Below are positions 7,915-16,730 of a stretch of 64,000 nucleotides of DNA, piece by piece. Position 1 is the stretch's first letter. The number at the start of each line of letters is the position of its first letter. The notes beneath the pieces are model-generated. The model did no database searches. It was not told where the DNA came from and worked only from the letters and a program-made list of their open reading frames with translations. The translations under genes were made by a program, and so were the position numbers. The stretch comes from Rhodospirillaceae bacterium (GTDB lineage: Bacteria > Pseudomonadota > Alphaproteobacteria > Bin65). The stretch covers positions 1 through 64,000 of the forward strand of contig VXNK01000020.1 in assembly GCA_009840595.1 (NCBI GenBank), in the 5' to 3' direction.

Positions 7915-7981
7915 GGAATTCCGGGCTAGATTTAGGCGGCCTCGCAGGCCCGACGCAATCCCGCTTTCGCCGCCTCTGTCG

Positions 7982-9229
7982 ATGATTCAGATTTCGCCGC
8001 CCCGACGACCGTCCCGCCCGGCCGCCCGTACAGCCGGCGTCCGCCTGCCGGCCGCCGCGTTTGCCGCCCTTCTCGCCGTCCTTCTTGCCGGAGGTCCGGC
8101 GGCCGCGCAAAGCGACATCTACTGGGTCCGCGACGTTGCGGCGAAGGGCGAGGGCAAGACCGACCGGGCGGCCCGGACCGATGCCGCGCTGAACGCCGCG
8201 CCGGCGGCCCTGGAGCGCCTGTTGCACCGGCTGACCTCGATCCGCGACCGCGAATTTCTGCCGCCGGTCCCGCCGGAGCGCGCCCGCGAGATGGTCCGGG
8301 GGCTGGAGGTTGTGCGCGCCAAGCGGCAGGACAGCCCGGCCGGGCGCTCGTTCGACGGTGCGCTGAGCTACCTGTTCAATCCCGAGGCGGTCGGCGCCTT
8401 TCTCAAGGCCGAGCAACTCGGCTGGTCGGCGCGGCGCAGCGATCCGGTGCTCGTCCTGGCGGTCTGGCGCGGCGAGGGCGGCGCGGTCCTGTGGGACGAT
8501 CCGAATCCGTGGCGCGACGCCTGGGCGGCGACCGAACGCGAGCCCGGCCTGGTGCCGGTCGTCCTGCCGGAGGGCAGCCTGAAAGACCTGCAGGCGATCG
8601 ACGCCGAACAGGCGGCCGGCCGCGATGCGCAGAGCCTGGCGGCGATCGCGCGCGCCTATGGGGCGAAACAGGTGCTGGTGGCGGTCGCCGCCGCCGGGAC
8701 CGCCACCGGGGCCGCCACCGGGACCGAAGCCGAAGCCGAAGCCGAAGCCGGGACCGAAGCCGAAGCCGAAGGCGGCCTGACGGTCTCCGCCGCCCTGTTC
8801 AATCTGCGCAGCGGCGTGTCCGAGGAGCTCGAACCGGTGACCGCAAAGGGCGAAACGGCGATGGCGATGGCGGAAGCCGCGGCGGTGCTGACCGGGCGGC
8901 TCCAGGAACGCTGGAAAGACCGGGTCATCGTCCCCGAAGGGCCGGTATCGACCACGCGGGTCGTGCTGCGGTTCGGCGACCTCGCCGCCTGGGTCCGGGT
9001 GCGCGAAAATCTTGCCGCCGCCCCGTCCGTCACCGGGCACCGGGTGATCGCGTTTTCCGCCGGCGAGGCGCAACTCGCCCTGACGCACCGGGGCGATGCG
9101 GACGCGCTGGCGGCGCGTCTGCCGGCCTTCGGCCTGGCGTTGCAGCAGGAGAGCAGCGGCCGGGGGCGGAAAGCGAAGACCTTCTGGGTCCTGGGCGAAC
9201 GGCAGCGGGAAAGCGAACCGTCCGAATGA
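7982..9229 (+). CDS. DUF2066 domain protein, exported
   Basis: 415 residues. An N-terminal signal peptide (hydrophobic AAAFAALLAVLLAGGPAAAQ, cleavage after AAAQ about residue 43) suggests a periplasmic or envelope protein. The rest matches the DUF2066 family typically found between purM and hdaA in Alphaproteobacteria; function unknown. Around residues 238-262 it contains a TEAEAEAEAGTEAEAEG run encoded by a degenerate hexanucleotide array. The stop codon overlaps the hdaA start (ATGA), so the two are translationally coupled. It is divergent from purM. Confidence 0.82.
   Translation: MIQISPPRRPSRPAARTAGVRLPAAAFAALLAVLLAGGPAAAQSDIYWVRDVAAKGEGKTDRAARTDAALNAAPAALERLLHRLTSIRDREFLPPVPPERAREMVRGLEVVRAKRQDSPAGRSFDGALSYLFNPEAVGAFLKAEQLGWSARRSDPVLVLAVWRGEGGAVLWDDPNPWRDAWAATEREPGLVPVVLPEGSLKDLQAIDAEQAAGRDAQSLAAIARAYGAKQVLVAVAAAGTATGAATGTEAEAEAEAGTEAEAEGGLTVSAALFNLRSGVSEELEPVTAKGETAMAMAEAAAVLTGRLQERWKDRVIVPEGPVSTTRVVLRFGDLAAWVRVRENLAAAPSVTGHRVIAFSAGEAQLALTHRGDADALAARLPAFGLALQQESSGRGRKAKTFWVLGERQRESEPSE
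8691..8772 (+). repeat. In-frame degenerate hexanucleotide array (GCCGAA/ACCGGG)n
   Basis: Inside the DUF2066 gene: units such as GCCACCGGG and ACCGAA followed by repeated GCCGAA. Units are multiples of three, so length change adds or removes Ala-Glu, Thr-Glu or Thr-Gly pairs without breaking the frame. It is one of several similar arrays in this window. Confidence 0.8.
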
Positions 9230-9981
9230 GGCAGGCAGACGCCGGGGGGCCGCGCCAACTGACGCTCGATCTCCCGTTCCGGCCGGCGCTGGCGCGCGAG
9301 GATTTCGCCGTCGCCGGATGCAATGCGCTGGCGGTCGGCTGGATCGACCGCTGGCCCGACTGGCCGGGCGCCGGGCTGATCCTGCACGGCCCCGAAGGCT
9401 GCGGAAAATCCCACCTCGCGGCGGTCTGGCGCGCCGTCAGCGGCGCCGCCGAGCTGGGCGACGGCGCGCTCGACCTGGGCGCCGGCCGGGATCTGGCGGA
9501 GCGGGGCGGCGCCCTGCTGCTGGAGGATGTCGACGCCCGGCTGGCCGCGGTGCCGGCGTGGCAGGAGGCGCTGCTCCACCTCTACAACGCCGTGCGCCTG
9601 GCCGGCGGCAGCCTGCTGCTCACCGCGCGCACCCGGCCGGCGGCCTGGCGCACCGACCTGCCGGACCTGCGCTCGCGCATCGCCGCACTGCCCGCGGCCG
9701 AAATCGCGCTGCCCGACGACGGGCTGCTCGAAACCGTGCTGCGCAAGCAGTTCGGCGACCGGCAGCTCGCCGTCCAGCCGGGCCTGGTCCGCTATGTCCT
9801 GCCGCGGATCGAGCGGTCGTTTCCGGCCGTCCGGTCCTTCGTCGAGCGGATCGACCGGCTGGCGCTGGAACGGCGGCGCCGGATCGGCCGGGACCTGGCG
9901 GCGGAACTGTTGAACCGGAGCGGCGGGCCGGATGAGCCGGCCGCCGCCGCCGGGAGGGAGGATCATGGACCTGGGACTTGA
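9226..9981 (+). CDS. hdaA: HdaA, DnaA-related regulator of replication initiation
   Basis: 251 residues, a short AAA+ protein related to DnaA. The N-terminal QLTLDLPFRP (residues 11-20) is a beta-clamp-binding motif, followed by a Walker A GPEGCGKSHL (55-64) and a Walker B-like GALLLEDVD. It lacks a DnaA domain IV DNA-binding HTH. In Alphaproteobacteria HdaA, bound to the clamp, stimulates DnaA-ATP hydrolysis and so blocks re-initiation. Start ATG 9226 overlaps the DUF2066 stop by 4 bp and places the clamp motif at the N-terminus. Its last codons overlap the next gene's ribosome site, making a DUF2066-hdaA-SDR run. Confidence 0.92.
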   Translation: MRQADAGGPRQLTLDLPFRPALAREDFAVAGCNALAVGWIDRWPDWPGAGLILHGPEGCGKSHLAAVWRAVSGAAELGDGALDLGAGRDLAERGGALLLEDVDARLAAVPAWQEALLHLYNAVRLAGGSLLLTARTRPAAWRTDLPDLRSRIAALPAAEIALPDDGLLETVLRKQFGDRQLAVQPGLVRYVLPRIERSFPAVRSFVERIDRLALERRRRIGRDLAAELLNRSGGPDEPAAAAGREDHGPGT

Positions 9982-10744
9982 CGGAAAGACGGCGCTGGTC
10001 TGCGCGGCGAGCAAGGGGCTGGGCCGCGCCTGCGCCGAAGCCTTGGCCCGCGAGGGCGTGCGCGTGACGATCACCGCGCGCACGGCGGCCGACCTTGAGC
10101 GCGCGGCAGCGGAAATTTCCGCGGCGACCGGGCAGGCGGTGACGCCGGCGCCGGGCGACATCGCGACCGAAGCGGGCAGGGCGGCGGCGCTCGCGGCCTG
10201 CCCGGAGCCGGACATCCTGGTCAACAATGCCGGCGGGCCGCCGGCCGGCGATTTCCGGGAATGGGGCTACGGCGAATGGGCCGCGGCCTGCAACGCCAAC
10301 ATGATTACGCCGATCCTGCTCATCAAGGCGGTGATCGACCCGATGATCGGGCGCCGCTTCGGCCGGATCCTGAACGTCACCTCCTACGCCGTGAAGAAGC
10401 CGCTGCCCGGCCTCGGCCTGTCGAACGGCGCCCGGGCGGGCCTGACCGGCTTCATCGCCGGGCTGGCGCGCGAGACGGTGAAGCACAACGTCACAATCAA
10501 CAACGTGCTGCCGGGGCCGTTCGATACCGGCCGGCTGCGCTCCAACGTGGCGGCGATGGCCGAGCGCAAGGCCATCCCGTTCGACGAGGAGATGCAGAGC
10601 CGCTACGACGGCAATCCCTCCGGCCGCATCGGCGATCCGGCCGAGTTCGGCGCCATGTGCGCCTTCCTGGCGTCGGTCCATGCCGGCTACGTTACCGGGC
10701 AGAATATCGTTATCGACGGCGGCGAGGCGATGTCGACGCTGTAG
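9965..10744 (+). CDS. Short-chain dehydrogenase/reductase with substituted catalytic Tyr and Lys
   Basis: 259 residues, Rossmann fold. The nucleotide motif is ALVCAASKGLGRACA (a TGxxxGxG variant), and NNAGGPP and a C-terminal YVTGQNIVIDGG are typical of FabG-like SDRs. In the active site Ser140 is present, but the Tyr position 13 residues later is Ser153 and the Lys position is Arg157 (LSNGARAGL instead of YSASKAAL). This fits a known divergent SDR subfamily whose chemistry is unclear. ATG 9965 is preceded by GGGAGGGA at 9952-9959, which fixes the start. It overlaps the hdaA end by 17 bp. Confidence 0.88.
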   Translation: MDLGLDGKTALVCAASKGLGRACAEALAREGVRVTITARTAADLERAAAEISAATGQAVTPAPGDIATEAGRAAALAACPEPDILVNNAGGPPAGDFREWGYGEWAAACNANMITPILLIKAVIDPMIGRRFGRILNVTSYAVKKPLPGLGLSNGARAGLTGFIAGLARETVKHNVTINNVLPGPFDTGRLRSNVAAMAERKAIPFDEEMQSRYDGNPSGRIGDPAEFGAMCAFLASVHAGYVTGQNIVIDGGEAMSTL

Positions 10745-10860
10745 GACGGAGGCTGCGGCAACCGGCGGACAGGGCCGGCGCCGGCGCCGGGCCAGATCGG
10801 CATTGACGGCGCGCCGGTCCGGGGGCGGAATCCGGCACGCGAAAAAGGGACGAGGGCGAA

Positions 10861-11502
10861 ATGTCGGCGGCAATGGTGCGCACCGGGGGAATCCTGGTCT
10901 TCTTCCTGATCCTGGCGGTGCTTGTATCCGGAATCATGCTGGCCGGGGCAGCGGTCGGAGCGGGCGGGCGGCCGGACCCCGCGGGTTTCGGCGCGATGCT
11001 GGTCCTGATGACCGCGGTCTACAACGGCGTCATGACCTTCGTCTACTGGACGACGAAGGGCCTGTTCAACGCGTTCTCGTACAGCAGGGCCGATTTCCCG
11101 ATCCTGACGCTGATGACCGCCCTGGCGCTGAATCTGCTGCTGACGCTGCTCGGCGGCGGCAACCTGCCGGCGACGGGCGCCGCGCCGGCCGGGGGCGGGG
11201 GCCTCGGCGTGCTGGACGCCCTGTCCTTCGGGGTCCTCCTGGCGATGATCGCGGCGTGGATCTGGTTTTCGGTGGCGGCGATCGGCTTCGGCGCCCAGGT
11301 CGGCTCCCTGCTCTGGAGGGCGATCGGCATCGTTTACCTCGTCGCGAGCGGTCTGGTCGCGATCGCCCTGGCGCTGCTCGTGTCGGGCAGCGGGGCAGCC
11401 TTCGGCATGCTCGCGCTGCTTGCCGGCGCGGTCATGCTCGGCGGCTGGATCTGCCACGGCATCGGCCTGATCGTCGGCGCCAAGGAGATGGCCCGGATCT
11501 GA
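10861..11502 (+). CDS. Integral membrane protein of unknown function (about 5 TM)
   Basis: 213 residues, almost entirely hydrophobic. Likely TM helices are near residues 9-31, 43-60, 78-96, 116-140 and 150-200 (two). A Gly/Ala/Pro-rich loop sits around 99-112. I recognise no family; the layout recalls Yip1-like small membrane proteins but lacks a clear motif. An upstream GGGACGAGG supports ATG 10861. Co-directional with the next membrane protein gene 76 bp downstream; both may form one unit after the SDR gene. Confidence 0.65.
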   Translation: MSAAMVRTGGILVFFLILAVLVSGIMLAGAAVGAGGRPDPAGFGAMLVLMTAVYNGVMTFVYWTTKGLFNAFSYSRADFPILTLMTALALNLLLTLLGGGNLPATGAAPAGGGGLGVLDALSFGVLLAMIAAWIWFSVAAIGFGAQVGSLLWRAIGIVYLVASGLVAIALALLVSGSGAAFGMLALLAGAVMLGGWICHGIGLIVGAKEMARI

Positions 11503-11578
11503 CCGGAGGCGGGCCCGGGCACACGGCAGGACATACGGGCGGAAACGCGCCGCCGAACGGAGGAAGAGCAGGCCGCCC

Positions 11579-12109
11579 ATGACGATCGCCGTCCCTGGCG
11601 CGCTCGCCGCGCTTCTGACTCTCCTCGCCTTCGTCGCGCCGGCGCTGCTGGGCCCGGCGCTGGTGCTGGCGCTCGCCGCTTCGGCGTTCCGGCTCGCCAC
11701 GCTGATGCTGCTCCGCCGGGCAGCGCACCGGCCGGAGGCGCCGGACGATGCGGCGGTCCAGCGGGGCCTGCGGATCCTGTTCCTGGGCGAGGCGCTGTTC
11801 GCCGCCGCGACGGTCTACGGCCTGCCCGTCGAGCCGCTGGTCGAGGCCCCGGTCGAAATCGGCGGTTCCGAGTGGGCGGGCTGGGCCGGGCTGGCGGTCT
11901 GGCTGGGCTACGGCGCGGCCTGCGCCTGGGGCGGGTTGAAGCTGCTCGGCGCGCCGGGCTGGCTGCGCGCCGGCGGCATCCTGGTCGCGGTCGCCGCCGG
12001 TCTCTGGTTCACCTGGATCGGCCTGCTGCTCTGGCCCTTCGCGATGGCGGCAGGCTACGGCTGCTTTGCGGTGTATGGGCTAAAAATACACGCTAAAACA
12101 AAAGGTTGA
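11579..12109 (+). CDS. Integral membrane protein of unknown function
   Basis: 176 residues, with about five hydrophobic segments: residues 4-38 (probably two), about 65-85, 99-120, 128-145 and 148-170. It ends with a short basic tail (KIHAKTKG). No known domain is recognisable. The GAGGAAGAGCAGG stretch just upstream is a good ribosome site for ATG 11579. Convergent with the LigM-like gene; the 137-base gap between them holds nothing I can name. Confidence 0.6.
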   Translation: MTIAVPGALAALLTLLAFVAPALLGPALVLALAASAFRLATLMLLRRAAHRPEAPDDAAVQRGLRILFLGEALFAAATVYGLPVEPLVEAPVEIGGSEWAGWAGLAVWLGYGAACAWGGLKLLGAPGWLRAGGILVAVAAGLWFTWIGLLLWPFAMAAGYGCFAVYGLKIHAKTKG

Positions 12110-12246
12110 GGAGTGTTCCTGAACCGGAGTGCCCGCGCACGAGGTTATAGGCGAGCGTCTTGTTCGGTACAGACCGGACAGAGAAGCTCGACCTGTTGGC
12201 TGCCTGAATCCTGCCGAACCGTGCCGCGCCGGCCTCGATCCGGCGG

Positions 12247-13611
12247 TCAGGCCCGGTAGTCCGTCCGCGCGGTCAGGGAGATCGGACAGGGCTCGACCGT
12301 GGCCCGGACTTCGGTCTGGACATGGCGCTCGACGGTCGGCTTGGCGGTGCCGCCGTCGGGCTCGCCCCAGAGCACCGATACCTCCGTGCCGGGCTGCGCT
12401 GCGCTTTCGTCGAGCAGCGCCAGCGAGATCCAGGTGCGCACGTTGGAGCTGTAGACCGGGTAATGGGATATGCCGGCGGGCCGGCCCTCGTGGGTCACCA
12501 GGTCGTAGGGCAGGGTGGCGTAGTGCGAGGCCGGGATGTCCAGATACTTGAACCGGTCGCCTTCGCTGAGCAGGCTGGCGAAGACGCGCACCACGTCGTC
12601 CTTGTTCCAGCGCAGCGTCATCTTGCGCCTGTGGGGGCGGTCCTTCATCGCCTCCAGCGCGCTCCGGCCGATGTAATCGTGGTCGAACTTCACGATATGG
12701 CCGTATCCCAGGTCCCATGGCGTCAGGTAGTAGTCCTCGATGTCGGCGCTGACGAGGCTGCCGCCGAGCGAGATCGAGGCCTCGAAGCCGTCGGCGGGCA
12801 GCCATTCCCGGTAGGGCTTCAGCTCGTCGCCGGAATAGATCGCCGGCATCGGCGAGGGGAACCAGCCGCTTTCGTGCGCAACGGTCGAATAGGTCCGCGA
12901 TCCGGCCGGCAGCAGCCCGAATTCCTGCCCCGCTTCGAGCAGCGTATCCCGGACGAGGCCGTGGTCGTCGAACGGGCCGAACAGCTCCAGCCCGGCTTCG
13001 CCGGCCATGCCGTGGCGCAGGGCGCGGACCCGGCGTCCGGCGACATCGATCTCGCCCATGCGGAAGAACTTGATGCCCTCGATCGGGCCGCCGTTGACCT
13101 TTTCGAGGATCGCCCAGGCGTTCGGGCCCTGGACCTCGAAGCGGTAGCCCAGCCGGCGGCCCCGGTTGTCGAGCGCCCGGTCGTCGGTGGTCAGTTCGAC
13201 GTCGAATCCGCCCTGTTCCGCGTGCCAGACGACCCAGTTGCGCGTGATCGGCTTGTTGACGATGTTGACCCGGTTCTCCTCGAGGATGAACAGGATCGCG
13301 TCGCCGACGAAATAGCCGCTCGGCGCGCAGGCGACGAACTGCTTGGCGACGTTGCGGCGCCAGTTGGTCGCCGCGTTGGCGGTGAGGTGCTCGACCAGCC
13401 GGCGGGTGTCGGGCCCCTCGACATAGAGATCCGTCATGTGGAACGACTGGTCGAACAGGACGGCGGTCCGGCGCCAGGCCTCCTGCTCGTCGCGCCAGTT
13501 GGAAAATTCGGACTGGATCGGAAACTGGTACGGGCCCGCGGCGGCGTTGCGCAGCATGTCGACCGGGTTGCCGATCGACCGGATCTTGTCTTCGAGCGAC
13601 CGGGCGGTCAT
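12247..13611 (-). CDS. LigM-like tetrahydrofolate-dependent O-demethylase (GcvT family)
   Basis: 454 residues of the aminomethyltransferase (GcvT) superfamily. The sequence closely follows vanillate/3-O-methylgallate O-demethylase LigM: NPVDMLRNAAAGPYQFPIQS, EFSNWRDEQEAWRRTAVLFD, TLRHGMAG-like RALRHGMAGEAGLELFGPFD, then ESGWFPSPMPAIYSGDELKP and YREWLPADGFEAS. LigM moves the methyl group of methoxy-aromatics to tetrahydrofolate. Known family relatives include DMSP demethylase, so the substrate is inferred. ATG 13611 is chosen because GGGGGAGG lies 9-16 nt upstream; the frame is open for 25 more codons without conservation. No metF or ligH-type gene is adjacent. A palindrome at 13723-13741 lies about 110 bases upstream. 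Confidence 0.85.
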   Translation of the reverse strand: MTARSLEDKIRSIGNPVDMLRNAAAGPYQFPIQSEFSNWRDEQEAWRRTAVLFDQSFHMTDLYVEGPDTRRLVEHLTANAATNWRRNVAKQFVACAPSGYFVGDAILFILEENRVNIVNKPITRNWVVWHAEQGGFDVELTTDDRALDNRGRRLGYRFEVQGPNAWAILEKVNGGPIEGIKFFRMGEIDVAGRRVRALRHGMAGEAGLELFGPFDDHGLVRDTLLEAGQEFGLLPAGSRTYSTVAHESGWFPSPMPAIYSGDELKPYREWLPADGFEASISLGGSLVSADIEDYYLTPWDLGYGHIVKFDHDYIGRSALEAMKDRPHRRKMTLRWNKDDVVRVFASLLSEGDRFKYLDIPASHYATLPYDLVTHEGRPAGISHYPVYSSNVRTWISLALLDESAAQPGTEVSVLWGEPDGGTAKPTVERHVQTEVRATVEPCPISLTARTDYRA

Positions 13612-13722
13612 CTGGCGTTCCTCCCCCTGTGTTGCGCGGTGTTGCGCGCCGGGCGGGCCGGCACGCGTCTTCCTTAGAGCAGGCATCGTCGCGCGGGCAA
13701 GTTTTGAAAGGGTGACGATGTT

Positions 13723-13741
13723 TGCAGACCGTGCGTCTGCA
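13723..13741. promoter_or_regulatory. 7-bp inverted repeat upstream of the LigM-like gene
   Basis: TGCAGAC-5 nt-GTCTGCA, a perfect dyad in the 219-base gap between the LigM-like gene (start 13611, minus) and sixA (end 13831, minus). There is no T-run beside it, so it is not a clear terminator. It could be an operator for the demethylase gene or a hairpin ending the sixA message. Confidence 0.35.
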
Positions 13742-13830
13742 GCCTGCTGCCGTTCCGGCTACCGATGCCGTTGACTTCCCCTCGATGCCACTCCGGACGG
13801 AGCGATCGGCTTCCGCATCGAATACCGGGC

Positions 13831-14361
13831 CTAAACCAGGTCCTTCGGGCGGACGAAGCGTAGCAGGGCCGCCTTGCCCGGGCCGAGCGCGGACCAGGGG
13901 CCGTCGAACGCGAGATCGGCCACCGCGGCGGTCGGGAATTTGGCGCGCATCTCGGCGACCCCGGGCGCCGCCCGGTCCGCGGCAAGCCGGATCGCCAGGC
14001 CGTCGAAGCCCGGATGATGGCCGACCAGGCAGACCGTCGCCACGCCGTCGTCCAGCGAACGCAGGCGGTGCAGCAGATCGGCGGTCTCGGCGAGATAGAG
14101 GGCCTCGTCATGCACGGCCTCCGGCGCGGCGGGCCATTGCCGGGCGACGATCGTCCAGGTTTCGGCGGCGCGCCGGGCCGCGGAGCACAGGACGAGGGAC
14201 GGGACCGGCGCTTCGTCGGCCAGCCAGGCCCCCATGAGCGCGGCGGCGCGGCGCCCCCGGCCGTTCAGCGGCCGCTCGAAATCCGACCCGACCCCGGCGT
14301 GCCAGTCGGACTTGGCGTGCCGCAGGATCAGGATGCGGCGGTGGTCTTCGGTACCGGCCAT
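13831..14361 (-). CDS. sixA: SixA-type phosphohistidine phosphatase
   Basis: 176 residues, histidine phosphatase superfamily. The catalytic motif is ILILRHAKSDW near residue 10 (RHG-type, with Ala instead of Gly as in SixA), and a second His lies in VCLVGHHPGFD near residue 113. SixA removes phosphate from His-phosphorylated proteins such as HPt domains. It is divergent from ppk1, with 73 bases between the two ATGs that contain an AT-rich TTATATATTA (14382-14390), a likely promoter core for one or both. Confidence 0.88.
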   Translation of the reverse strand: MAGTEDHRRILILRHAKSDWHAGVGSDFERPLNGRGRRAAALMGAWLADEAPVPSLVLCSAARRAAETWTIVARQWPAAPEAVHDEALYLAETADLLHRLRSLDDGVATVCLVGHHPGFDGLAIRLAADRAAPGVAEMRAKFPTAAVADLAFDGPWSALGPGKAALLRFVRPKDLV

Positions 14362-14434
14362 TATGTTCTCCCGCGAATCTGTTATATATTAGCCCGGAGA
14401 AGGGCTGACGCCCGATATTGACGCGGACCCCCCG

Positions 14435-16702
14435 ATGGACGACCGGATCGCCCTGCTACAGGACAGCGACGCGCGTTTCGCCGACGCCGGAGAGGACATT
14501 CCGGACGCCGAAGGCATTTCGCCGACCGATTCCGGGCGGTTCATCAACCGGGAGCTGTCCTGGCTCGCCTTCAACGAGCGGGTCATGGAGGAAGCGGACA
14601 ATCCGGACCACCCGCTGCTGGAGCGCCTGCGCTTCCTGTCGATTTCCTCGAGCAATCTGGACGAGTTCTACATGGTCCGGGTCGCCGGGCTCAAAGGGCA
14701 GGTCGAGGCCGGCGTGACCGCGCCGAGCCAGGACGGCCTGACCCCGGCGGAACAGCTGCGCGCGATCCACGAGCGCGCCGGCGACCTGATCGATTCCCAG
14801 CTCGATACCTGGCGGCGGCTGAAAGCCGATCTGGATCCGCGCGGCATCGGCGTTGTCGATCCGGGCGCGCTGAGCGCCGCCGAACTCTCCTGGCTCGACC
14901 GGCATTTCATGGAAGAGGTGTTCCCGGTCCTCACGCCGATCGCGATCGATCCGGCACATCCCTTCCCCTTTATCCCCAATCTGGGCCTGACGATCGCGCT
15001 GGAGCTGGCGCAGCCGGACCAGGGCGATTCGCTCTACGCGCTGGTCCGCCTGACCGACCAGCTGCCCCGTTTCATCCGTTTGCCCGGCGAGTCCGCGCGC
15101 CATGTGACGCTCGAGGACCTGGTCGGGCTGATGCTGCACCACCTGTTCCCGGATTTCGAGGTCCAGGCGCGCGGCCTGTTCCGCGTGATCCGCGACAGCG
15201 ACATCGAGATCGAGGAAGAGGCCGAAGACCTGGTCGCCCTGTTCGAGACGGCGCTGAAACGGCGCCGGCGCGGCCATGTCATTCATCTGTCGGTCGATGC
15301 CGCGATGCCGGCGAGCCTGCGCCGCTTCGTCGTCAAGGAAATGGAGGTGCCGGAAGACGACGTTATCGAGATCGACGGCCTGCTCGGCCTCGCCGATGTC
15401 AACCAGCTGATCGACAACGGGCGGCCGGACCTGCTGTTCGAGCCCTACAACCCGCGCTCGCCGGAACGCATCCGCGACTTCGGCGGCGATTGCTTCGCCG
15501 CGATCCGGGCCAAGGACATCGTCGTCCACCATCCCTACGAGAGCTTCGACGTCGTCGTGCAGTTCCTGCGCCAGGCGGCGCGCGATCCTTCCGTCGTCGC
15601 GATCAAGCAGACCCTGTACCGGACCAGCACCGATTCGCCGATCGTCGCGGCGCTGGCCGAGGCGGCCGAGGCGGGCAAGAGCGTCACGGCGCTGGTCGAG
15701 CTGAAGGCGCGCTTCGACGAGGAAGCCAACATCCGCTGGGCGCGCAACCTGGAGCGGGCCGGCGCCCAGGTCGTCTACGGCTTCATCGGCCTCAAGACCC
15801 ACGCCAAGGTCTCGCTGGTCGTGCGGCGCGAGGGCCACGGCCTGGCCAGCTATGCCCATTTCGGCACCGGCAACTACCATCCGGTCACGGCGCGGATCTA
15901 TACCGACCTGTCCTTCTTCACCTGCGATCCGGTGCTGACCCGCGACGCCGCCCACCTGTTCAACTACATGACCGGCTATGCCCGGCCCGAGCCGATGCAG
16001 AAGCTCGCGGTCGCGCCGATCGACTTGCGCCAGACCCTGCTCGAGCTGATCGAAACGGAAATCGCCAACGCCCGGGCCGGCAAGCCGGCGCAGATCTGGG
16101 CCAAGGTGAACGCGCTGGTCGACGGCCCGCTGATCGACGCGCTCTACCGCGCCTCCGGGGCCGGGGTGCAGATCGACCTGGTGGTCCGCGGCATCTGCTG
16201 CCTCCGGCCGGGCGTGCCGGGCCTGTCGGAGAATATCCGGGTCAAGAGCATCATCGGCCGCTTCCTCGAACATTCGCGCATCGTCGCCTTCGCCAACGGC
16301 AAGGCCCTGCCGAACCGCGGTGCGCCGCTCTACCTGTCGTCGGCCGACTGGATGCCGCGCAACCTCGACGGCCGGGTCGAGAGCCTGGTGCCGATCGAGA
16401 ACCCGACCGTGCACGAGCAGATGCTCGACCAGATCATGGTCGCGCAGATCAACGACAACCTGCAGAGCTGGGTACTCGACGCGGCCGGCCGCTACGACCG
16501 GGTTGCGCCCGGCCCCGAAACTAACACCGAAACCGGTACCGGAACCGGCGACGCTTCCGGGCGTGCGTCGAAGGACTTTTCCTGCCATACCTATTTCATG
16601 ACCAATCCGAGCCTTTCCGGCCGCGGCAGCGCCCTCTACGGCAAGGGGCGCAGCAAGGGCCGGCGCCCGCCGGCCGACCTGCCGCCGCCGGGATGCAGTT
16701 GA
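14435..16702 (+). CDS. ppk1: Polyphosphate kinase 1
   Basis: 755 residues. Reversibly polymerises the gamma-phosphate of ATP into polyphosphate. The N-terminal block [19 protein letters not shown] is the Ppk1 start. The catalytic core carries [13 protein letters not shown] with the phospho-accepting His near residue 456 and [17 protein letters not shown]. The C-terminal [17 protein letters not shown] and [13 protein letters not shown] blocks are complete. After residue 690 there is a low-complexity [13 protein letters not shown] segment from an ACCGGN hexanucleotide array and a basic, non-conserved tail. Ppx follows after 28 bases, so synthesis and breakdown of polyphosphate are co-transcribed. 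Confidence 0.97.
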   Translation: MDDRIALLQDSDARFADAGEDIPDAEGISPTDSGRFINRELSWLAFNERVMEEADNPDHPLLERLRFLSISSSNLDEFYMVRVAGLKGQVEAGVTAPSQDGLTPAEQLRAIHERAGDLIDSQLDTWRRLKADLDPRGIGVVDPGALSAAELSWLDRHFMEEVFPVLTPIAIDPAHPFPFIPNLGLTIALELAQPDQGDSLYALVRLTDQLPRFIRLPGESARHVTLEDLVGLMLHHLFPDFEVQARGLFRVIRDSDIEIEEEAEDLVALFETALKRRRRGHVIHLSVDAAMPASLRRFVVKEMEVPEDDVIEIDGLLGLADVNQLIDNGRPDLLFEPYNPRSPERIRDFGGDCFAAIRAKDIVVHHPYESFDVVVQFLRQAARDPSVVAIKQTLYRTSTDSPIVAALAEAAEAGKSVTALVELKARFDEEANIRWARNLERAGAQVVYGFIGLKTHAKVSLVVRREGHGLASYAHFGTGNYHPVTARIYTDLSFFTCDPVLTRDAAHLFNYMTGYARPEPMQKLAVAPIDLRQTLLELIETEIANARAGKPAQIWAKVNALVDGPLIDALYRASGAGVQIDLVVRGICCLRPGVPGLSENIRVKSIIGRFLEHSRIVAFANGKALPNRGAPLYLSSADWMPRNLDGRVESLVPIENPTVHEQMLDQIMVAQINDNLQSWVLDAAGRYDRVAPGPETNTETGTGTGDASGRASKDFSCHTYFMTNPSLSGRGSALYGKGRSKGRRPPADLPPPGCS

Positions 16703-16730
16703 GGGGACGACGTTGAGGGAACGCGCCTGA

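Noticed and set aside
8691-8772. CRISPR-like repeat array
   Set aside because: Short hexanucleotide units without spacers, inside a coding frame; no cas genes anywhere in the window.
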